This document shows positions 1-9,079 of a stretch of 64,000 nucleotides of DNA, piece after piece (the first letter of the stretch is position 1; each line of letters begins with the position of its first letter). A program made the position numbers and the translations under genes. Source of the DNA: Comamonadaceae bacterium. GTDB lineage: Bacteria; Pseudomonadota; Gammaproteobacteria; Burkholderiales; Burkholderiaceae_C. Where the stretch lies: assembly GCA_007280205.1 (NCBI GenBank), contig QYPX01000015.1:1-64000 (forward strand), in the 5' to 3' direction. The notes beneath the pieces are model-generated. The model saw nothing but the letters and a program-made list of their open reading frames with translations, was not told the origin of the DNA and searched no databases.

Positions 1-191
1 ATATTGCCCAGGGAGGCCCCGATGCCGCCTTGCGCGGCGACCGTGTGGGAGCGCGTCGGGAAGACTTTCGATAGCACTGCGACTTTCAGACCGGCTCGGG
101 CCAGTTGCAGCGATGCGCGCATGCCTGAGCCGCCGGCGCCGACGATGACGACGTCAAATTGGCGTCTCGGGAGTTTGGATGTAACGGTCAT
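1..191 (-). CDS. sdhA: Succinate dehydrogenase flavoprotein subunit, N-terminal part (cut by window edge)
   Basis: Only the first 63 codons lie in the window. SdhA is the membrane-associated FAD subunit of complex II that oxidises succinate to fumarate. The visible part carries the dinucleotide-binding glycines GAGGSG at residues 18-23 and the SHTVAAQGG segment at residues 48-56, whose His49 matches the histidine that binds FAD covalently in this family. It follows sdhC and sdhD on the same strand, so the usual sdhCDAB operon is implied, with sdhB outside the window. No strong ribosome binding site is visible before the ATG. Confidence 0.93.
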   Translation of the reverse strand, partial: MTVTSKLPRRQFDVVIVGAGGSGMRASLQLARAGLKVAVLSKVFPTRSHTVAAQGGIGASLGN

Positions 192-254
192 GATGGGTTT
201 GAAATTGATGTCAGAGGGGCAGTTGCGTCCGGGACGGTGTCACTGGGCGTGGAC

Positions 255-620
255 TCACAGGCGCCACAGAACCTGTATGGCCCATCCGCTACAGGAAACA
301 AGCCAGAGCAGGGTAAATGCCTGCAGGAAAAGTCGCAGACCGACGGGCTTGACGTAATCCATCCAGATTTCGCGCATACCGACCCAGGCGTGAAATGCGA
401 GGGCGACGATGACGCTGAACGTCAGTGCCTTCATCCATTGCGGCGAAAAGATGCCTGCCCACTGGTCATAGCCGATGGGGCCCTTGCTGAAGATGAACTG
501 GGCCAGAACGAGCAGCGTAAACAGGGCCATGACTGCGGCCGTCACACGCTGGGCCAGCCAGTCGCGCAGACCGTAATGTGCACCTACAACGAGCCGTTTG
601 GAGCCGAAATTAACCGACAT
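255..620 (-). CDS. sdhD: Succinate dehydrogenase membrane anchor subunit
   Basis: A 121-residue hydrophobic protein with about three membrane helices (near residues 25-43, 63-80 and 95-115). It anchors complex II and helps form the heme b and quinone site. The stretch HAWVGMREIWMDYVKP (residues 77-92) matches the conserved SdhD region; the Asp88-Tyr89 pair corresponds to the quinone-site residues known from E. coli. The ATG at 620 is chosen because it gives the typical MSVNFGSKR start; a longer frame to 665 would run back into sdhC. It lies 10 nt after sdhC and upstream of sdhA. Confidence 0.93.
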   Translation of the reverse strand: MSVNFGSKRLVVGAHYGLRDWLAQRVTAAVMALFTLLVLAQFIFSKGPIGYDQWAGIFSPQWMKALTFSVIVALAFHAWVGMREIWMDYVKPVGLRLFLQAFTLLWLVSCSGWAIQVLWRL

Positions 621-630
621 GATGATTTCC

Positions 631-1077
631 TTAATAGATGCCAAACAGCTTTGCGCCCAGCACAAGTGTCAGACCGACACTCATTGACATGACGATGAGC
701 GCCGACGATTTGCCAAATTCTTTGCTGACGGCAGCGTGGCTGGCGTCCATCCAGAGGTGGCGCAGACCCGCCAGGAAGTGATGCAAATAGGCCCATATCA
801 GCGCCAGTGCCACCAATTTCCATATCAGGCCTGGCAAGCCCAGCATGCCGAGATTGAAGGCGGACCTGAATCTTGCAAAAGAAATCTCGGACGAAATCGA
901 AGTGTCGAACATCCAGATGATGAAGGGCAGCAGCAAAAACATCATCAGTCCGCTGGCACGATGCATGCCGGATACGACGGCAGCCGGTGGCCATCGGTAG
1001 CCCGGCAGGTCTCTGAAAGCATGAATATTGCGAAATTCGGGCCGTTTTTCTGCGCTGCTTGGTGCTGATTCAGACAT
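631..1077 (-). CDS. sdhC: Succinate dehydrogenase cytochrome b556 subunit
   Basis: A 148-residue membrane subunit of complex II with three predicted helices. The HRASG motif following SGM is the conserved quinone/heme region near the first helix. The HHFLAGLRHLWMD segment holds the expected axial heme histidine. The ATG at 1077 is preceded by a GGAAG ribosome site. A possible extension to 1158 would enter the spacer after the GntR gene and is not convincing. It is the first structural gene of the sdh operon and starts 94 nt after the regulator, so cotranscription with the regulator is possible. Confidence 0.94.
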   Translation of the reverse strand: MSESAPSSAEKRPEFRNIHAFRDLPGYRWPPAAVVSGMHRASGLMMFLLLPFIIWMFDTSISSEISFARFRSAFNLGMLGLPGLIWKLVALALIWAYLHHFLAGLRHLWMDASHAAVSKEFGKSSALIVMSMSVGLTLVLGAKLFGIY

Positions 1078-1171
1078 GCTTTGTTCTTCCTTGTTGCGGG
1101 TGAGCGCTGCGTTGCAGTCACTCATCGTTTGCTTTGAAATTCTAGGGCAGGCACGCAAGCCCTTGGCACAC

Positions 1172-1963
1172 TCAGCTTAATCGGTTGTGATAGTAGTGAG
1201 TGTCAGTGCGATAGTAGCCGCGCCGCAGTTCCATTGGCACATCCTTGTACGTGTAGGCAACGCGTTCGACACTGAGCAAGGGCGTGCCCGGAGCGATTTT
1301 CAGCAGGTCGGCGTGTCCTTGCGTGGCCGGTTCGGCCCGTATCTTCTCTTCCGCACGAACCATACGCACGTTAAATTCTGTCTCAAACAGGGCGTACATT
1401 GGACCCTGGTGATTCGTCAGTCGCTCGGCGGTCAGACCTTTGAACGGAGCGGCTGGTAACCAGATGTCTTCGAGAATCGCGGGCGTGTCGAGAAAACTAA
1501 GGACACGGCGTGCCTGCAGCACGGCGTCACCGGTACGCAAGGCCAGTGCCCGTGCAATGTCTGCGCTGGCGCTGCTGCGACGGCATTGCACGATGTCTCG
1601 ATAGGCTGGACCTTCACTGCCTGGATTGCCGTTGTTGGGTACCAGTTTCAAAAAGCGAAACTGCACTTGCTGCTCTGCATGGGTGGCGACAAACGTTCCT
1701 TTCCCCTGCCGTCGCACCAGCAAATGTTCAGACGCCAGATCGTCAATGGCCTTTCGTACCGTGCCCTGACTGACGCGAAAGCGCGTTGCCAGGTCCATTT
1801 CACTGGGAATGGCCTCGCCTGGCTTCCATTCACCAAGTCGCAGGCTGTTGAGAATCATGCCTTTGATTTGCTGGTAGAGCGGACTGAAAGAAGGCGTTAT
1901 GGCGGACCCGTTGTCGTTTGCAGCGGGGCTCGTTTCGCCAGGCGGGAGCGGTGATGTGATCAT
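1172..1963 (-). CDS. GntR/HutC-family transcriptional regulator with UTRA ligand domain
   Basis: This 263-residue protein has an N-terminal winged helix-turn-helix of GntR type (about residues 27-95), recognised by the PGEAIPSEMDLATRF and VSQGTVRKAIDDL segments, and a C-terminal UTRA effector-binding domain (about 115-255) ending in a typical RGYYRTDTHYY strand. It sits directly before sdhCDA on the same strand and is divergent from mdh. By inference it controls one or both of these TCA cycle units in response to a small metabolite. The ligand cannot be read from sequence. A perfect 12-bp palindrome in the shared upstream region is a plausible operator. Confidence 0.88.
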   Translation of the reverse strand: MITSPLPPGETSPAANDNGSAITPSFSPLYQQIKGMILNSLRLGEWKPGEAIPSEMDLATRFRVSQGTVRKAIDDLASEHLLVRRQGKGTFVATHAEQQVQFRFLKLVPNNGNPGSEGPAYRDIVQCRRSSASADIARALALRTGDAVLQARRVLSFLDTPAILEDIWLPAAPFKGLTAERLTNHQGPMYALFETEFNVRMVRAEEKIRAEPATQGHADLLKIAPGTPLLSVERVAYTYKDVPMELRRGYYRTDTHYYHNRLS

Positions 1964-2003
1964 GGGAGTGCAACCTCTTACGGCTTGATGCGTTCGAGTC
2001 GCA

Positions 2004-2030
2004 TCTTATCTTATATAAGACATAAGACAA
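2004..2030. promoter_or_regulatory. Candidate GntR operator between gntR and mdh
   Basis: The 12-bp TCTTATATAAGA at 2009-2020 is a perfect palindrome, and further TCTTAT/ATAAGA half-sites flank it (2004-2009 and 2022-2027). On the minus strand a TTGTCT (2030-2025) and TAAGAT (2008-2003) pair with a 16-nt spacer could be the regulator's own promoter, so the palindrome would cover it. Symmetry and location support an operator for the adjacent GntR protein; direct binding is inference. Confidence 0.55.
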
Positions 2031-2139
2031 ATTTCGAATTTGGAACTTTCCAGAGTAAACTAACAACGCATTCTGTGGGGTTCAGCATCCCGTTTGAGCT
2101 ACCCGGAACCCGGTTTCACAACAACTCTGGAGTCTCACC

Positions 2140-3129
2140 ATGAGCAAAAAGCCCGTCCGCGTCGCCGTTACCGGCGCAGCAGGTCAAATAGGTTACGCCA
2201 TCCTGTTCCGCATCGCCTCTGGCGAGATGCTGGGCCAGGACCAACCCGTCATTCTGCAACTGCTGGAGGTTCCTATGGAGAAGCCCCAGGCGGCTTTGCA
2301 GGGTGTGATGATGGAACTGCAGGACTGTGCGTTTCCTTTGCTGGTCGGGATGCAGGCGCATGCTGACCCGATGACTGCCTTCAAAGACGCCGATTACGCT
2401 CTCCTGATTGGTTCGCGGCCCCGCGGACCGGGTATGGAGCGCGCCGAATTGCTGGCTGTCAATGGCGCCATTTTCACGGAGCAGGGAAAGGCCCTGAATG
2501 CGGTGGCCAGTCGCGACGTCAAGGTTCTGGTGGTTGGTAACCCTGCCAATACGAACGCTTATATCGCGATGAAGAGTGCGCCTGATCTGCCGCGCAAGAA
2601 CTTCACAGCCATGCTTCGGCTGGACCACAACCGCGCTCTAAGTCAGCTGGCTTCCAAGACCGGCAAGGCGGTGGCGGACATAGAGAAAATGGCAGTTTGG
2701 GGTAACCATTCGCCGACCATGTACGCTGACTATCGCTTCGCGACCATCAATGGCGCCAGTGTCAAGGAAATGATCAATGATCAGGACTGGAATGCCAACA
2801 CCTTCTTGCCGACCGTCGGCAAGCGCGGCGCTGCCATCATTGCCGCGCGCGGCGTCTCGTCAGCGGCTTCTGCTGCCAATGCCGCCATTGATCACATGCG
2901 TGACTGGGCACTCGGCAGCAATGGCCGGTGGGTCACCATGGGTATCCCGTCGGATGGCCAGTATGGTATTCCGAAGGACACGATGTTTGGTTTTGCCGTG
3001 ACGTGTTCGGGCGGCGAGTACAAAGTGGTTGAGGGCTTGCCAATTGACGCGTTCAGCCAGGAATGCATCAACAAGACACTCAAGGAACTGCAAGACGAGC
3101 AAGCGGGTGTTGCCCATCTGGTCGGCTAA
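2140..3129 (+). CDS. mdh: NAD-dependent malate dehydrogenase
   Basis: A 329-residue cytoplasmic enzyme that interconverts malate and oxaloacetate. The Rossmann motif GAAGQIG lies at residues 12-18, the mobile arginine loop RPRGPGMER at 93-101, and the catalytic Asp162/Arg165 (LDHNRA) and His190 (WGNHSP) are present. Length and motifs fit the cytosolic-type bacterial malate dehydrogenase of betaproteobacteria. A GGAG ribosome site precedes the ATG. It is divergent from the GntR gene and followed by a rho-independent terminator, so it is probably transcribed as a single gene. Confidence 0.97.
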   Translation: MSKKPVRVAVTGAAGQIGYAILFRIASGEMLGQDQPVILQLLEVPMEKPQAALQGVMMELQDCAFPLLVGMQAHADPMTAFKDADYALLIGSRPRGPGMERAELLAVNGAIFTEQGKALNAVASRDVKVLVVGNPANTNAYIAMKSAPDLPRKNFTAMLRLDHNRALSQLASKTGKAVADIEKMAVWGNHSPTMYADYRFATINGASVKEMINDQDWNANTFLPTVGKRGAAIIAARGVSSAASAANAAIDHMRDWALGSNGRWVTMGIPSDGQYGIPKDTMFGFAVTCSGGEYKVVEGLPIDAFSQECINKTLKELQDEQAGVAHLVG

Positions 3130-3151
3130 TACAATTTGCCAGGTACTACTG

Positions 3152-3191
3152 TCGCGCAGCCGGCTTTAACGCCAGCTGTGCGATATTTTTT
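3152..3191 (+). terminator. Rho-independent terminator after mdh
   Basis: A 13-bp stem (3152-3164 with 3171-3183, one G-U pair and one mismatch) closes a 6-nt loop and is followed by a T run at 3186-3191. It lies 22 nt after the mdh stop codon. Confidence 0.75.
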
Positions 3192-3269
3192 GGCGTGGTG
3201 TGCGGTTGATGGGAGCGCAATCCTGGCCCCTCGCATCGCCCATTAACTCAATCGGTTCTGGGGGATGCC

Positions 3270-3815
3270 ATGAAGTCTGTTTTGTTCCTCGCCATTGCGA
3301 TGGCGGTGCCCGCGCTGGCCTTGTCTCAGGTCGAGGCGTCTGTGCCTGCAAAGACCAAGGCGGTGGCCGCGCCGCCCAAGCTGACACCAGGCGTGCGTCG
3401 CTCCGCACTCAAGGCAGTGGAAGAGCTGACGCCGATTGACGATGATGTTCAGGTTAATTTGACTGCAGAAGAGCTTGAACTGGCGAAGCTGGTCCATGTT
3501 GGCGTGATCCCTTGTGAATTGGGGGCATCCGTGACGATCACACCGAGTGAAAAAAGGCACGGAGTTTTTTGGGTTCGAACCAAGAACATGACTTTTCGCA
3601 TGCATCCGGTGAGCAGCCGCACTGGTGCCATCCGTCTTGAAGATCCCAGAGCAGGGGCGATGTGGTTGCAGTTGGGCAATAAGTCGATGTTGATGAGCCA
3701 AAAACTGGGTCAACGTCTGGCTGACGAATGTATCAGTCCGAATCAAGCTGTGGTGGCTGAAAACTTGAAGAAGAATCCTTTGCCCAGCATTCTTGATGCG
3801 CCCCCCACCAAATAG
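3270..3815 (+). CDS. Conserved hypothetical exported protein between mdh and acnB
   Basis: This 181-residue protein starts with a clear signal peptide (basic MKSV, hydrophobic core to about residue 18, cleavage near ALALSQ), so it is probably periplasmic. The mature part begins with an Ala/Pro/Lys-rich stretch and then a compact domain of about residues 55-150 with two cysteines (near 79 and 151) that could form a disulfide. No catalytic motif is recognised. A GGGGGA ribosome site precedes the ATG. It lies between a terminator and acnB, in the same direction as acnB with a 62-nt gap, so cotranscription with acnB is possible. Function unknown. Confidence 0.75.
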   Translation: MKSVLFLAIAMAVPALALSQVEASVPAKTKAVAAPPKLTPGVRRSALKAVEELTPIDDDVQVNLTAEELELAKLVHVGVIPCELGASVTITPSEKRHGVFWVRTKNMTFRMHPVSSRTGAIRLEDPRAGAMWLQLGNKSMLMSQKLGQRLADECISPNQAVVAENLKKNPLPSILDAPPTK

Positions 3816-3877
3816 TTGGAAGAGGGGCCCGGCTCAAGGGAGCCAAACCGTTTTATAGATTTTGATAAGGAGTAATC

Positions 3878-6475
3878 ATGTTGCAGAACTATCGCGTCCA
3901 TGTCGCTGAACGCGCAGCCCTCGGCATTCCACCGCTGCCCCTGTCTGCCAGGCAGACCGGCGAACTGATTGAGCTTCTGAAAAATCCGCCGGCAGGTGAA
4001 GCAGCCACCGTGCTGGATTTGATAACGCATCGCGTGCCCGCGGGTGTTGATGACGCAGCCAAAGTGAAGGCGAGCTATCTTGCAGCTGTGGCACATGGCT
4101 CTGAAAAGTGTTCGCTGATCTCGCGCGAGAAGGCAACACAGTTGCTCGCGACCATGCTGGGTGGCTACAACATCAGCCCCTTGGTTGATTTGCTCGATGA
4201 TTCGACAGTGGGAACCGTTGCGGCAGAAGGCTTGAAGAAGACACTGCTCATGTTCGATCAATTTCACGATGTCCAGGAAAAGGCAGAAAAAGGCAATGCC
4301 AACGCCAAAGCGGTTCTGCAGAGCTGGGCTGATGCTGAGTGGTTCACCTCTCGACCCGAGGTTGCGAAGTCGATCACCTTGACCGTTTTCAAGGTCGAGG
4401 GTGAGATCAATACGGACGATTTGTCACCAGCACCAGACGCATTCAGTCGCCCCGACATTCCCTTGCACGCTTTGGCCATGCACAAAAATGCGCGACCTGG
4501 CATCGTGCCCGAAGAAGACGGCAAACGCGGTCCGGTCAAGTTCATCGATGATCTCAAAGCCAAGGGAAATTTGGTGGCTTACGTCGGCGATGTGGTGGGT
4601 ACGGGCTCCTCCCGCAAGTCTGCGACCAACTCCGTGCTGTGGTTCACTGGCGAGGACATTCCGTTCGTTCCGAACAAGCGTTTTGGCGGAGTCTGTCTCG
4701 GTTCAAAGATTGCGCCGATTTTTTATAACACCATGGAAGATTCTGGTGCACTGCCGATTGAACTCGATGTGAGTCAGATGAATATGGGTGATGTTGTCGA
4801 GCTTAGGCCGTATGAGGGAAAGGCGCTCAAAGACGGCAAGGTGATCGCTGAATTCAAGGTCAAGAGCGATGTGTTGTTCGACGAGGTGCGCGCAGGCGGC
4901 CGCATCCCGCTGATCGTTGGTCGGGGTCTTACGGCCAAGGCACGCGAGGCGTTGGGCTTGCCCGCAAGCACGCTGTTTAGACTGCCGCAGAACCCGGCAG
5001 ACACTGGCAAGGGGTTCACGCTGGCGCAAAAAGTGGTCGGTCGTGCCTGCGGCCTGCCAGAAGGCAAGGGTGTGCGTCCTGGCACTTATTGTGAGCCCAG
5101 GATGACCAGCGTTGGCTCGCAAGACACGACCGGCCCCATGACCCGCGACGAACTGAAGGATCTGGCCTGTCTGGGTTTCAGTGCGGACCTGGTCATGCAA
5201 TCCTTTTGTCATACGGCCGCCTACCCGAAGCCGGTGGATGTCAAGATGCATCACGAATTGCCGGAATTCATGAGTACACGTGGCGGTGTTCCCTTGCGCC
5301 CGGGTGACGGCATCATCCACAGCTGGCTGAACCGCATGCTGTTGCCTGACACGGTAGGAACTGGTGGTGACAGCCATACCCGTTTTCCGATCGGCATCAG
5401 TTTCCCGGCCGGTTCCGGTTTGGTCGCGTTTGGTGCTGCTACAGGCGTGATGCCACTCGACATGCCCGAGAGTGTGCTGGTGCGGTTCAAGGGGAAGATG
5501 CAATCCGGTATCACGCTGCGTGATCTGGTCAATGCGATACCGCTGTATGCCATCAAGGCTGGCTTGTTGACCGTTGCCAAACAGGGCAAGAAGAACATTT
5601 TTTCGGGACGCATTCTTGAGATTGAAGGCCTGCCCGATCTGAAGGTGGAGCAGGCATTTGAACTCAGTGATGCTTCGGCCGAACGCAGCGCCGGTGGCTG
5701 CACCGTGCATCTGAACAAAGAGCCCATCATCGAGTACATCACAAGCAACATCACGATGCTGAAGTGGATGATTGCCTCCGGTTATTCGGATGTGCGTACC
5801 CTCAACCGCCGTATCAAGGCCATGCAAACCTGGCTGCAGGATCCGCAGTTGCTCAAGGGTGATGCTGACGCCGAGTATGCCGCCGTCATTGAAATTGACC
5901 TCGCTGATATCCATGAACCCATCGTGGCCTGCCCGAACGACCCGGACGACGTCAAGACCTTGTCGGAAGTGGCAGGCGCCAAGATCGATGAGGTCTTCAT
6001 CGGTTCCTGCATGACCAACATTGGTCATTTCCGGGCCGCCAGCAAATTGCTGGAGAACAAGCGTGACATTCCGGTGAAATTATGGATGGCCCCACCGACA
6101 AAAATGGATGCCAAGCAACTGACAGAGGAGGGACATTACGGCGTCCTTGGCTCTGCCGGTGCGCGCATGGAAATGCCGGGCTGCAGTTTGTGCATGGGCA
6201 ACCAGGCGCAGGTGCGAGAGGGTGCGACCGTGTTTTCCACTTCCACCCGCAACTTCCCGAATCGATTGGGAAAGAACAGCTATGTCTATCTTGGCAGCGC
6301 CGAGTTGGCTGCGATCTGTTCCAAACTCGGGCGTATTCCGACCAAAGCGGAGTACATGGCTGACATGGGCGTTTTGACAGCCGCCAGTGACAAGGTCTAT
6401 CAATACCTGAACTTTGACCAGGTCAAGGATTACACCGATGCTGCGAACAGCGTCAAGGACGAGGCAGCGGTTTAG
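3878..6475 (+). CDS. acnB: Aconitate hydratase B (bifunctional aconitase/2-methylisocitrate dehydratase)
   Basis: An 865-residue protein, the usual length for AcnB. It isomerises citrate to isocitrate through a [4Fe-4S] cluster. The three cluster cysteines are visible: Cys711 in IGSCMTN and Cys769/Cys772 in PGCSLCMGN, at the same positions as in E. coli AcnB. The N-terminal HEAT-like domain (about 1-160) and the swivelling domain with the GTGSSRKS loop precede the catalytic domains, the domain order specific to AcnB. An AAGGAG ribosome site lies 7 nt before the ATG. It follows mdh and the sdh genes in a TCA cycle block. Confidence 0.97.
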   Translation: MLQNYRVHVAERAALGIPPLPLSARQTGELIELLKNPPAGEAATVLDLITHRVPAGVDDAAKVKASYLAAVAHGSEKCSLISREKATQLLATMLGGYNISPLVDLLDDSTVGTVAAEGLKKTLLMFDQFHDVQEKAEKGNANAKAVLQSWADAEWFTSRPEVAKSITLTVFKVEGEINTDDLSPAPDAFSRPDIPLHALAMHKNARPGIVPEEDGKRGPVKFIDDLKAKGNLVAYVGDVVGTGSSRKSATNSVLWFTGEDIPFVPNKRFGGVCLGSKIAPIFYNTMEDSGALPIELDVSQMNMGDVVELRPYEGKALKDGKVIAEFKVKSDVLFDEVRAGGRIPLIVGRGLTAKAREALGLPASTLFRLPQNPADTGKGFTLAQKVVGRACGLPEGKGVRPGTYCEPRMTSVGSQDTTGPMTRDELKDLACLGFSADLVMQSFCHTAAYPKPVDVKMHHELPEFMSTRGGVPLRPGDGIIHSWLNRMLLPDTVGTGGDSHTRFPIGISFPAGSGLVAFGAATGVMPLDMPESVLVRFKGKMQSGITLRDLVNAIPLYAIKAGLLTVAKQGKKNIFSGRILEIEGLPDLKVEQAFELSDASAERSAGGCTVHLNKEPIIEYITSNITMLKWMIASGYSDVRTLNRRIKAMQTWLQDPQLLKGDADAEYAAVIEIDLADIHEPIVACPNDPDDVKTLSEVAGAKIDEVFIGSCMTNIGHFRAASKLLENKRDIPVKLWMAPPTKMDAKQLTEEGHYGVLGSAGARMEMPGCSLCMGNQAQVREGATVFSTSTRNFPNRLGKNSYVYLGSAELAAICSKLGRIPTKAEYMADMGVLTAASDKVYQYLNFDQVKDYTDAANSVKDEAAV

Positions 6476-6492
6476 GCAGCACCAATAGCCGA

Positions 6493-6514
6493 CGTCCCGG
6501 ATCGAGCTGGGACG
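6493..6514 (+). terminator. Possible acnB terminator hairpin
   Basis: CGTCCC at 6493-6498 pairs with GGGACG at 6509-6514, extendable by two pairs inward with one wobble. It lies 18 nt after the acnB stop. The following bases (CTTGTT) are only weakly T-rich, so termination efficiency is doubtful. Confidence 0.4.
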
Positions 6515-6531
6515 CTTGTTCAAGGGATGTT

Positions 6532-6557
6532 CCGCAATATTTCTTGCGGGAAATATT
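6532..6557. other. Two overlapping, mutually exclusive hairpins after acnB
   Basis: CCGCAA (6532-6537) pairs with TTGCGG (6544-6549), while AATATTTC (6536-6543) pairs with GAAATATT (6550-6557). Each stem uses bases of the other, so only one can form at a time. They lie in the 281-nt gap between acnB and the phosphate transport genes; the rest of that gap shows no coding signal. Confidence 0.35.
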
Positions 6558-6720
6558 CATTGCCGATTGCTTTGCTCTATCTCAAGGAACCCTTCACTTT
6601 GGATTGCATTTGGGCAGCTTTGTGCTTGGTTGGCGTGGTGTATTTTATTTTTTGAACCGCCTGATTTGTCGGGTCCGTATTTGGAGGTTAGGCGGTTAAA
6701 CTTCGCGCAGTCACAAAGTC

Positions 6721-6734
6721 GTCAAAAATTTGAC
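6721..6734. promoter_or_regulatory. Inverted repeat just upstream of the DUF47 gene
   Basis: GTCAAA-AA-TTTGAC forms a 6-2-6 inverted repeat ending 22 nt before the start codon of the DUF47 protein. It overlaps a TTGACA hexamer at 6730-6735. It may be an operator or chance symmetry; the regulator is unknown. Confidence 0.3.
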
Positions 6735-6756
6735 ATATTCCCTTCAGGAGTCCGCC

Positions 6757-7404
6757 ATGTTTTTTGGCAAGCTGTTGCCGCGGGAAGGCAATTTTTTCGA
6801 AATGTTCAATCAGCACGCCGACCGGATCGTCGAGGCGGCCATGGCATTCTCCAAGTTGGTCGCCAACTACAGTGATCAACATCTGCGTCAAAAATACAAT
6901 CAGGATGTGGACAACGCCGAGCGCGCCGCCGACCGCGTTACGCATGACGTCAACAAGGCTATTCACATAACGTTCATTACGCCAATTGATCGGGAGCAGA
7001 TTCACACCCTGATCAATACGATGGACGATATCGCCGATCTGATTCAGGATTCGGCCGAGACCATGGCCTTGTATGACGTGCATCACATGACCGAAGACAT
7101 CACCCGTCTGACCGATTTGAGCGTGAAATGCTGCGAACGGGTGCGCGATGCGGTCTCCATGCTGGCCAAGATTGCAGATCCGGCGACGGCCGCGGCAGCG
7201 CTGAAAACCTGTGAAGAAATTGACCAACTGGAATCTGATGCTGATCGTGTGATGCGCAGTGCCATGAGCAAGCTGTTTCGCGAAGAACCGGACGTGCGGG
7301 AGGTGATCAAACTCAAGGCGATCTATGAGTTGCTTGAGACCATCACCGACAAGTGCGAAGACGTCGCCAACGTGATCGAGGGCATCGTCCTCGAAAATTC
7401 CTGA
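6757..7404 (+). CDS. DUF47 family (PhoU-like) phosphate transport regulator
   Basis: This 215-residue, almost entirely helical protein resembles the DUF47/YkaA family, which folds like PhoU and accompanies PiT transporters. Charged helices with repeated Asp/Glu and His residues fit metal- or phosphate-linked regulation. The ATG at 6757 follows a TCAGGAG ribosome site 6 nt away; an upstream TTG at 6730 is less likely. The transporter gene begins 12 nt after its stop, so the two form an operon. By family knowledge it probably modulates the neighbouring transporter; it is not itself an enzyme. Confidence 0.9.
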   Translation: MFFGKLLPREGNFFEMFNQHADRIVEAAMAFSKLVANYSDQHLRQKYNQDVDNAERAADRVTHDVNKAIHITFITPIDREQIHTLINTMDDIADLIQDSAETMALYDVHHMTEDITRLTDLSVKCCERVRDAVSMLAKIADPATAAAALKTCEEIDQLESDADRVMRSAMSKLFREEPDVREVIKLKAIYELLETITDKCEDVANVIEGIVLENS

Positions 7405-7416
7405 AGATTGCCTGAC

Positions 7417-8427
7417 ATGGCATCAGCTCAGGTCGGACTGTGGGTGGTTGCGCTGCTGGTTCTGCTGGCGCTGGCCTTCGATTTCATGAATGGGTTTCAC
7501 GACGCGGCGAACTCCATTGCAACCGTTGTTTCGACCGGTGTTCTGAAGCCTGGTCAGGCCGTAATTTTTGCGGCGGTTTTCAACTTCATTGCGATATTTG
7601 TTTTCCACCTGAGCGTCGCAGCCACGATCGGGAAAGGGCTTGCCCAGCCAGGCGTCGTTGATGTGAATGTGGTGTTTGGTGCGTTGGTCGGCGCTATCAG
7701 CTGGAATTTCATTACCTGGTATTACGGCATTCCGAGCAGTTCCTCACACGCCTTGATTGGCGGTATTGTTGGCGCGGTTATTTCGAAGGCTGGCGCTTCG
7801 GCACTTGTGGCCTCAAGCATATGGAAGACGGTGATCTTTATCTTTGTGTCGCCGCTGATGGGATTTCTGCTTGGATCACTGATGCTGATTTCAGTGTCCT
7901 GGCTTCTGCGTCGCAGCACGCCGAGTCGGGTAGATCGCTGGTTTCGCCGACTCCAACTGGTGTCGGCGGGCGCCTACAGCCTGGGTCATGGCGGCAACGA
8001 TGCACAGAAGACCATCGGTATTGTCTGGATGCTGTTGATCGCCACCGGCTACAGCGTGGCAAGTGACAAATCACCACCGACCTGGGTCGTGCTCAGTTGC
8101 TATACGGCGATTGCCATGGGGACACTGTTTGGCGGTTGGCGCATCGTCAAAACGATGGGGCAAAGGTTGACAAAGTTGAAGCCAGTGCATGGATTCTGCG
8201 CTGAAACCGGGGGCGCGATTACCCTTTTCATGGCAGCAATTCTTGGTATTCCTGTCTCGACAACACACACCATCACCGGGGCGATTGTGGGCGTTGGTGC
8301 GACCCAGCGCGCCAGTGCCGTGCGCTGGGGTGTCGCCGGAAATATTATCTGGGCCTGGATTCTGACGATCCCGGCGACTGCCTTCGTTGCTGCAATCGCT
8401 TACTGGGTCAGCTTGCAGATTTTCTAG
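7417..8427 (+). CDS. pit: PiT family low-affinity inorganic phosphate transporter
   Basis: A 336-residue polytopic inner-membrane protein with about ten hydrophobic segments. The two inverted PiT signature regions are visible: GFHDAANSIATVV near residue 22 and GHGGNDAQKTIG in the second half. It carries phosphate, probably as a metal-phosphate complex, driven by the proton gradient. The ATG at 7417 is preferred over a TTG at 7408. It is coupled to the upstream DUF47 gene, a classical pairing, and overlaps the end of the convergent GNAT gene by 4 nt. Confidence 0.94.
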   Translation: MASAQVGLWVVALLVLLALAFDFMNGFHDAANSIATVVSTGVLKPGQAVIFAAVFNFIAIFVFHLSVAATIGKGLAQPGVVDVNVVFGALVGAISWNFITWYYGIPSSSSHALIGGIVGAVISKAGASALVASSIWKTVIFIFVSPLMGFLLGSLMLISVSWLLRRSTPSRVDRWFRRLQLVSAGAYSLGHGGNDAQKTIGIVWMLLIATGYSVASDKSPPTWVVLSCYTAIAMGTLFGGWRIVKTMGQRLTKLKPVHGFCAETGGAITLFMAAILGIPVSTTHTITGAIVGVGATQRASAVRWGVAGNIIWAWILTIPATAFVAAIAYWVSLQIF

Positions 8428-8945
8428 TGCGGTGCGCAGCGGTCGCCCGGACCGAGTGGCATATCCATCAGGACGACGTCCAGCCATCGATCAAATTTCC
8501 AGCCACAGGACTTGAGAACACCTGCCGGCTTGAACCCGACCGACCGGTGGACTGCAACGGATCCAACATTGCTGGAGTCGCCAATAACGGCAATCAGTTT
8601 TCGTACGCCAGCCCGTTCGGCCTGCGACGCAAGTTCATTCAGTAGTACTCGTCCAAGACCCTGCCCCTGAGCGGCTGGTGCCAGATAAATGGAGTCCTCG
8701 GCTGAAAATCGATAGGCTGGTCGAGGCTTGAACCAGTTGCAGTAGGCAAAACCGAGTACTTTGCTGCCATCAACAGCGACCAGGTACGGCAGGCCCTTGG
8801 CCAGTACGTCGGCACGCCGATCTGCCATGTCGCTGAGCGAAGGGGGCTCGATTTCGAAAGTCCCTGTGCCGACCAGTACATGGTGGGCATAGATTGCAGC
8901 AATGTCAGGGAGATCTTGTGGATGACTGGGACGGATGATAGGCAT
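8424..8945 (-). CDS. GNAT family N-acetyltransferase (phosphinothricin acetyltransferase-like)
   Basis: A 173-residue acetyltransferase of the Bar/Pat/YncA group. The acetyl-CoA pyrophosphate loop is visible as QGQGLGRVLL (about residues 93-102), with the typical SIYLAP strand before it and the N-terminal IRPSHPQDLPDIAAIYAHHV segment. Family members acetylate phosphinothricin, methionine sulfoximine or related amino acids; the actual substrate here is unknown. It stands alone, convergent with pit and divergent from rpsP. Its start lies close to the candidate rpsP promoter. Confidence 0.85.
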   Translation of the reverse strand: MPIIRPSHPQDLPDIAAIYAHHVLVGTGTFEIEPPSLSDMADRRADVLAKGLPYLVAVDGSKVLGFAYCNWFKPRPAYRFSAEDSIYLAPAAQGQGLGRVLLNELASQAERAGVRKLIAVIGDSSNVGSVAVHRSVGFKPAGVLKSCGWKFDRWLDVVLMDMPLGPGDRCAPH

Positions 8946-8960
8946 AAATATTGAAAACGT

Positions 8961-8966
8961 TATAAT
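8961..8966 (+). promoter_or_regulatory. Candidate -10 element of the rpsP operon
   Basis: A perfect TATAAT hexamer lies 114 nt upstream of rpsP. The -35 region is poor (no TTGACA-like hexamer at 16-18 nt spacing), so the call rests on the -10 match and on being the only gap before a ribosomal operon. Confidence 0.45.
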
Positions 8967-9079
8967 GAAGGACTATTCAGCGTGTCGCTGGCCAGGTGGC
9001 CATGTCGCGTGTCTCAAGCGCTGATTGAAGTGCTCAATTTACTGGCGGACATAAAACTCCGCTACCCAAAGGATATACC

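Noticed and set aside
4703-6028. 441-codon open frame on the minus strand
   Set aside because: It lies wholly antisense to acnB, whose cluster cysteines and length are intact. Composition (His/Gln/Arg-rich) is typical of a mirror frame.
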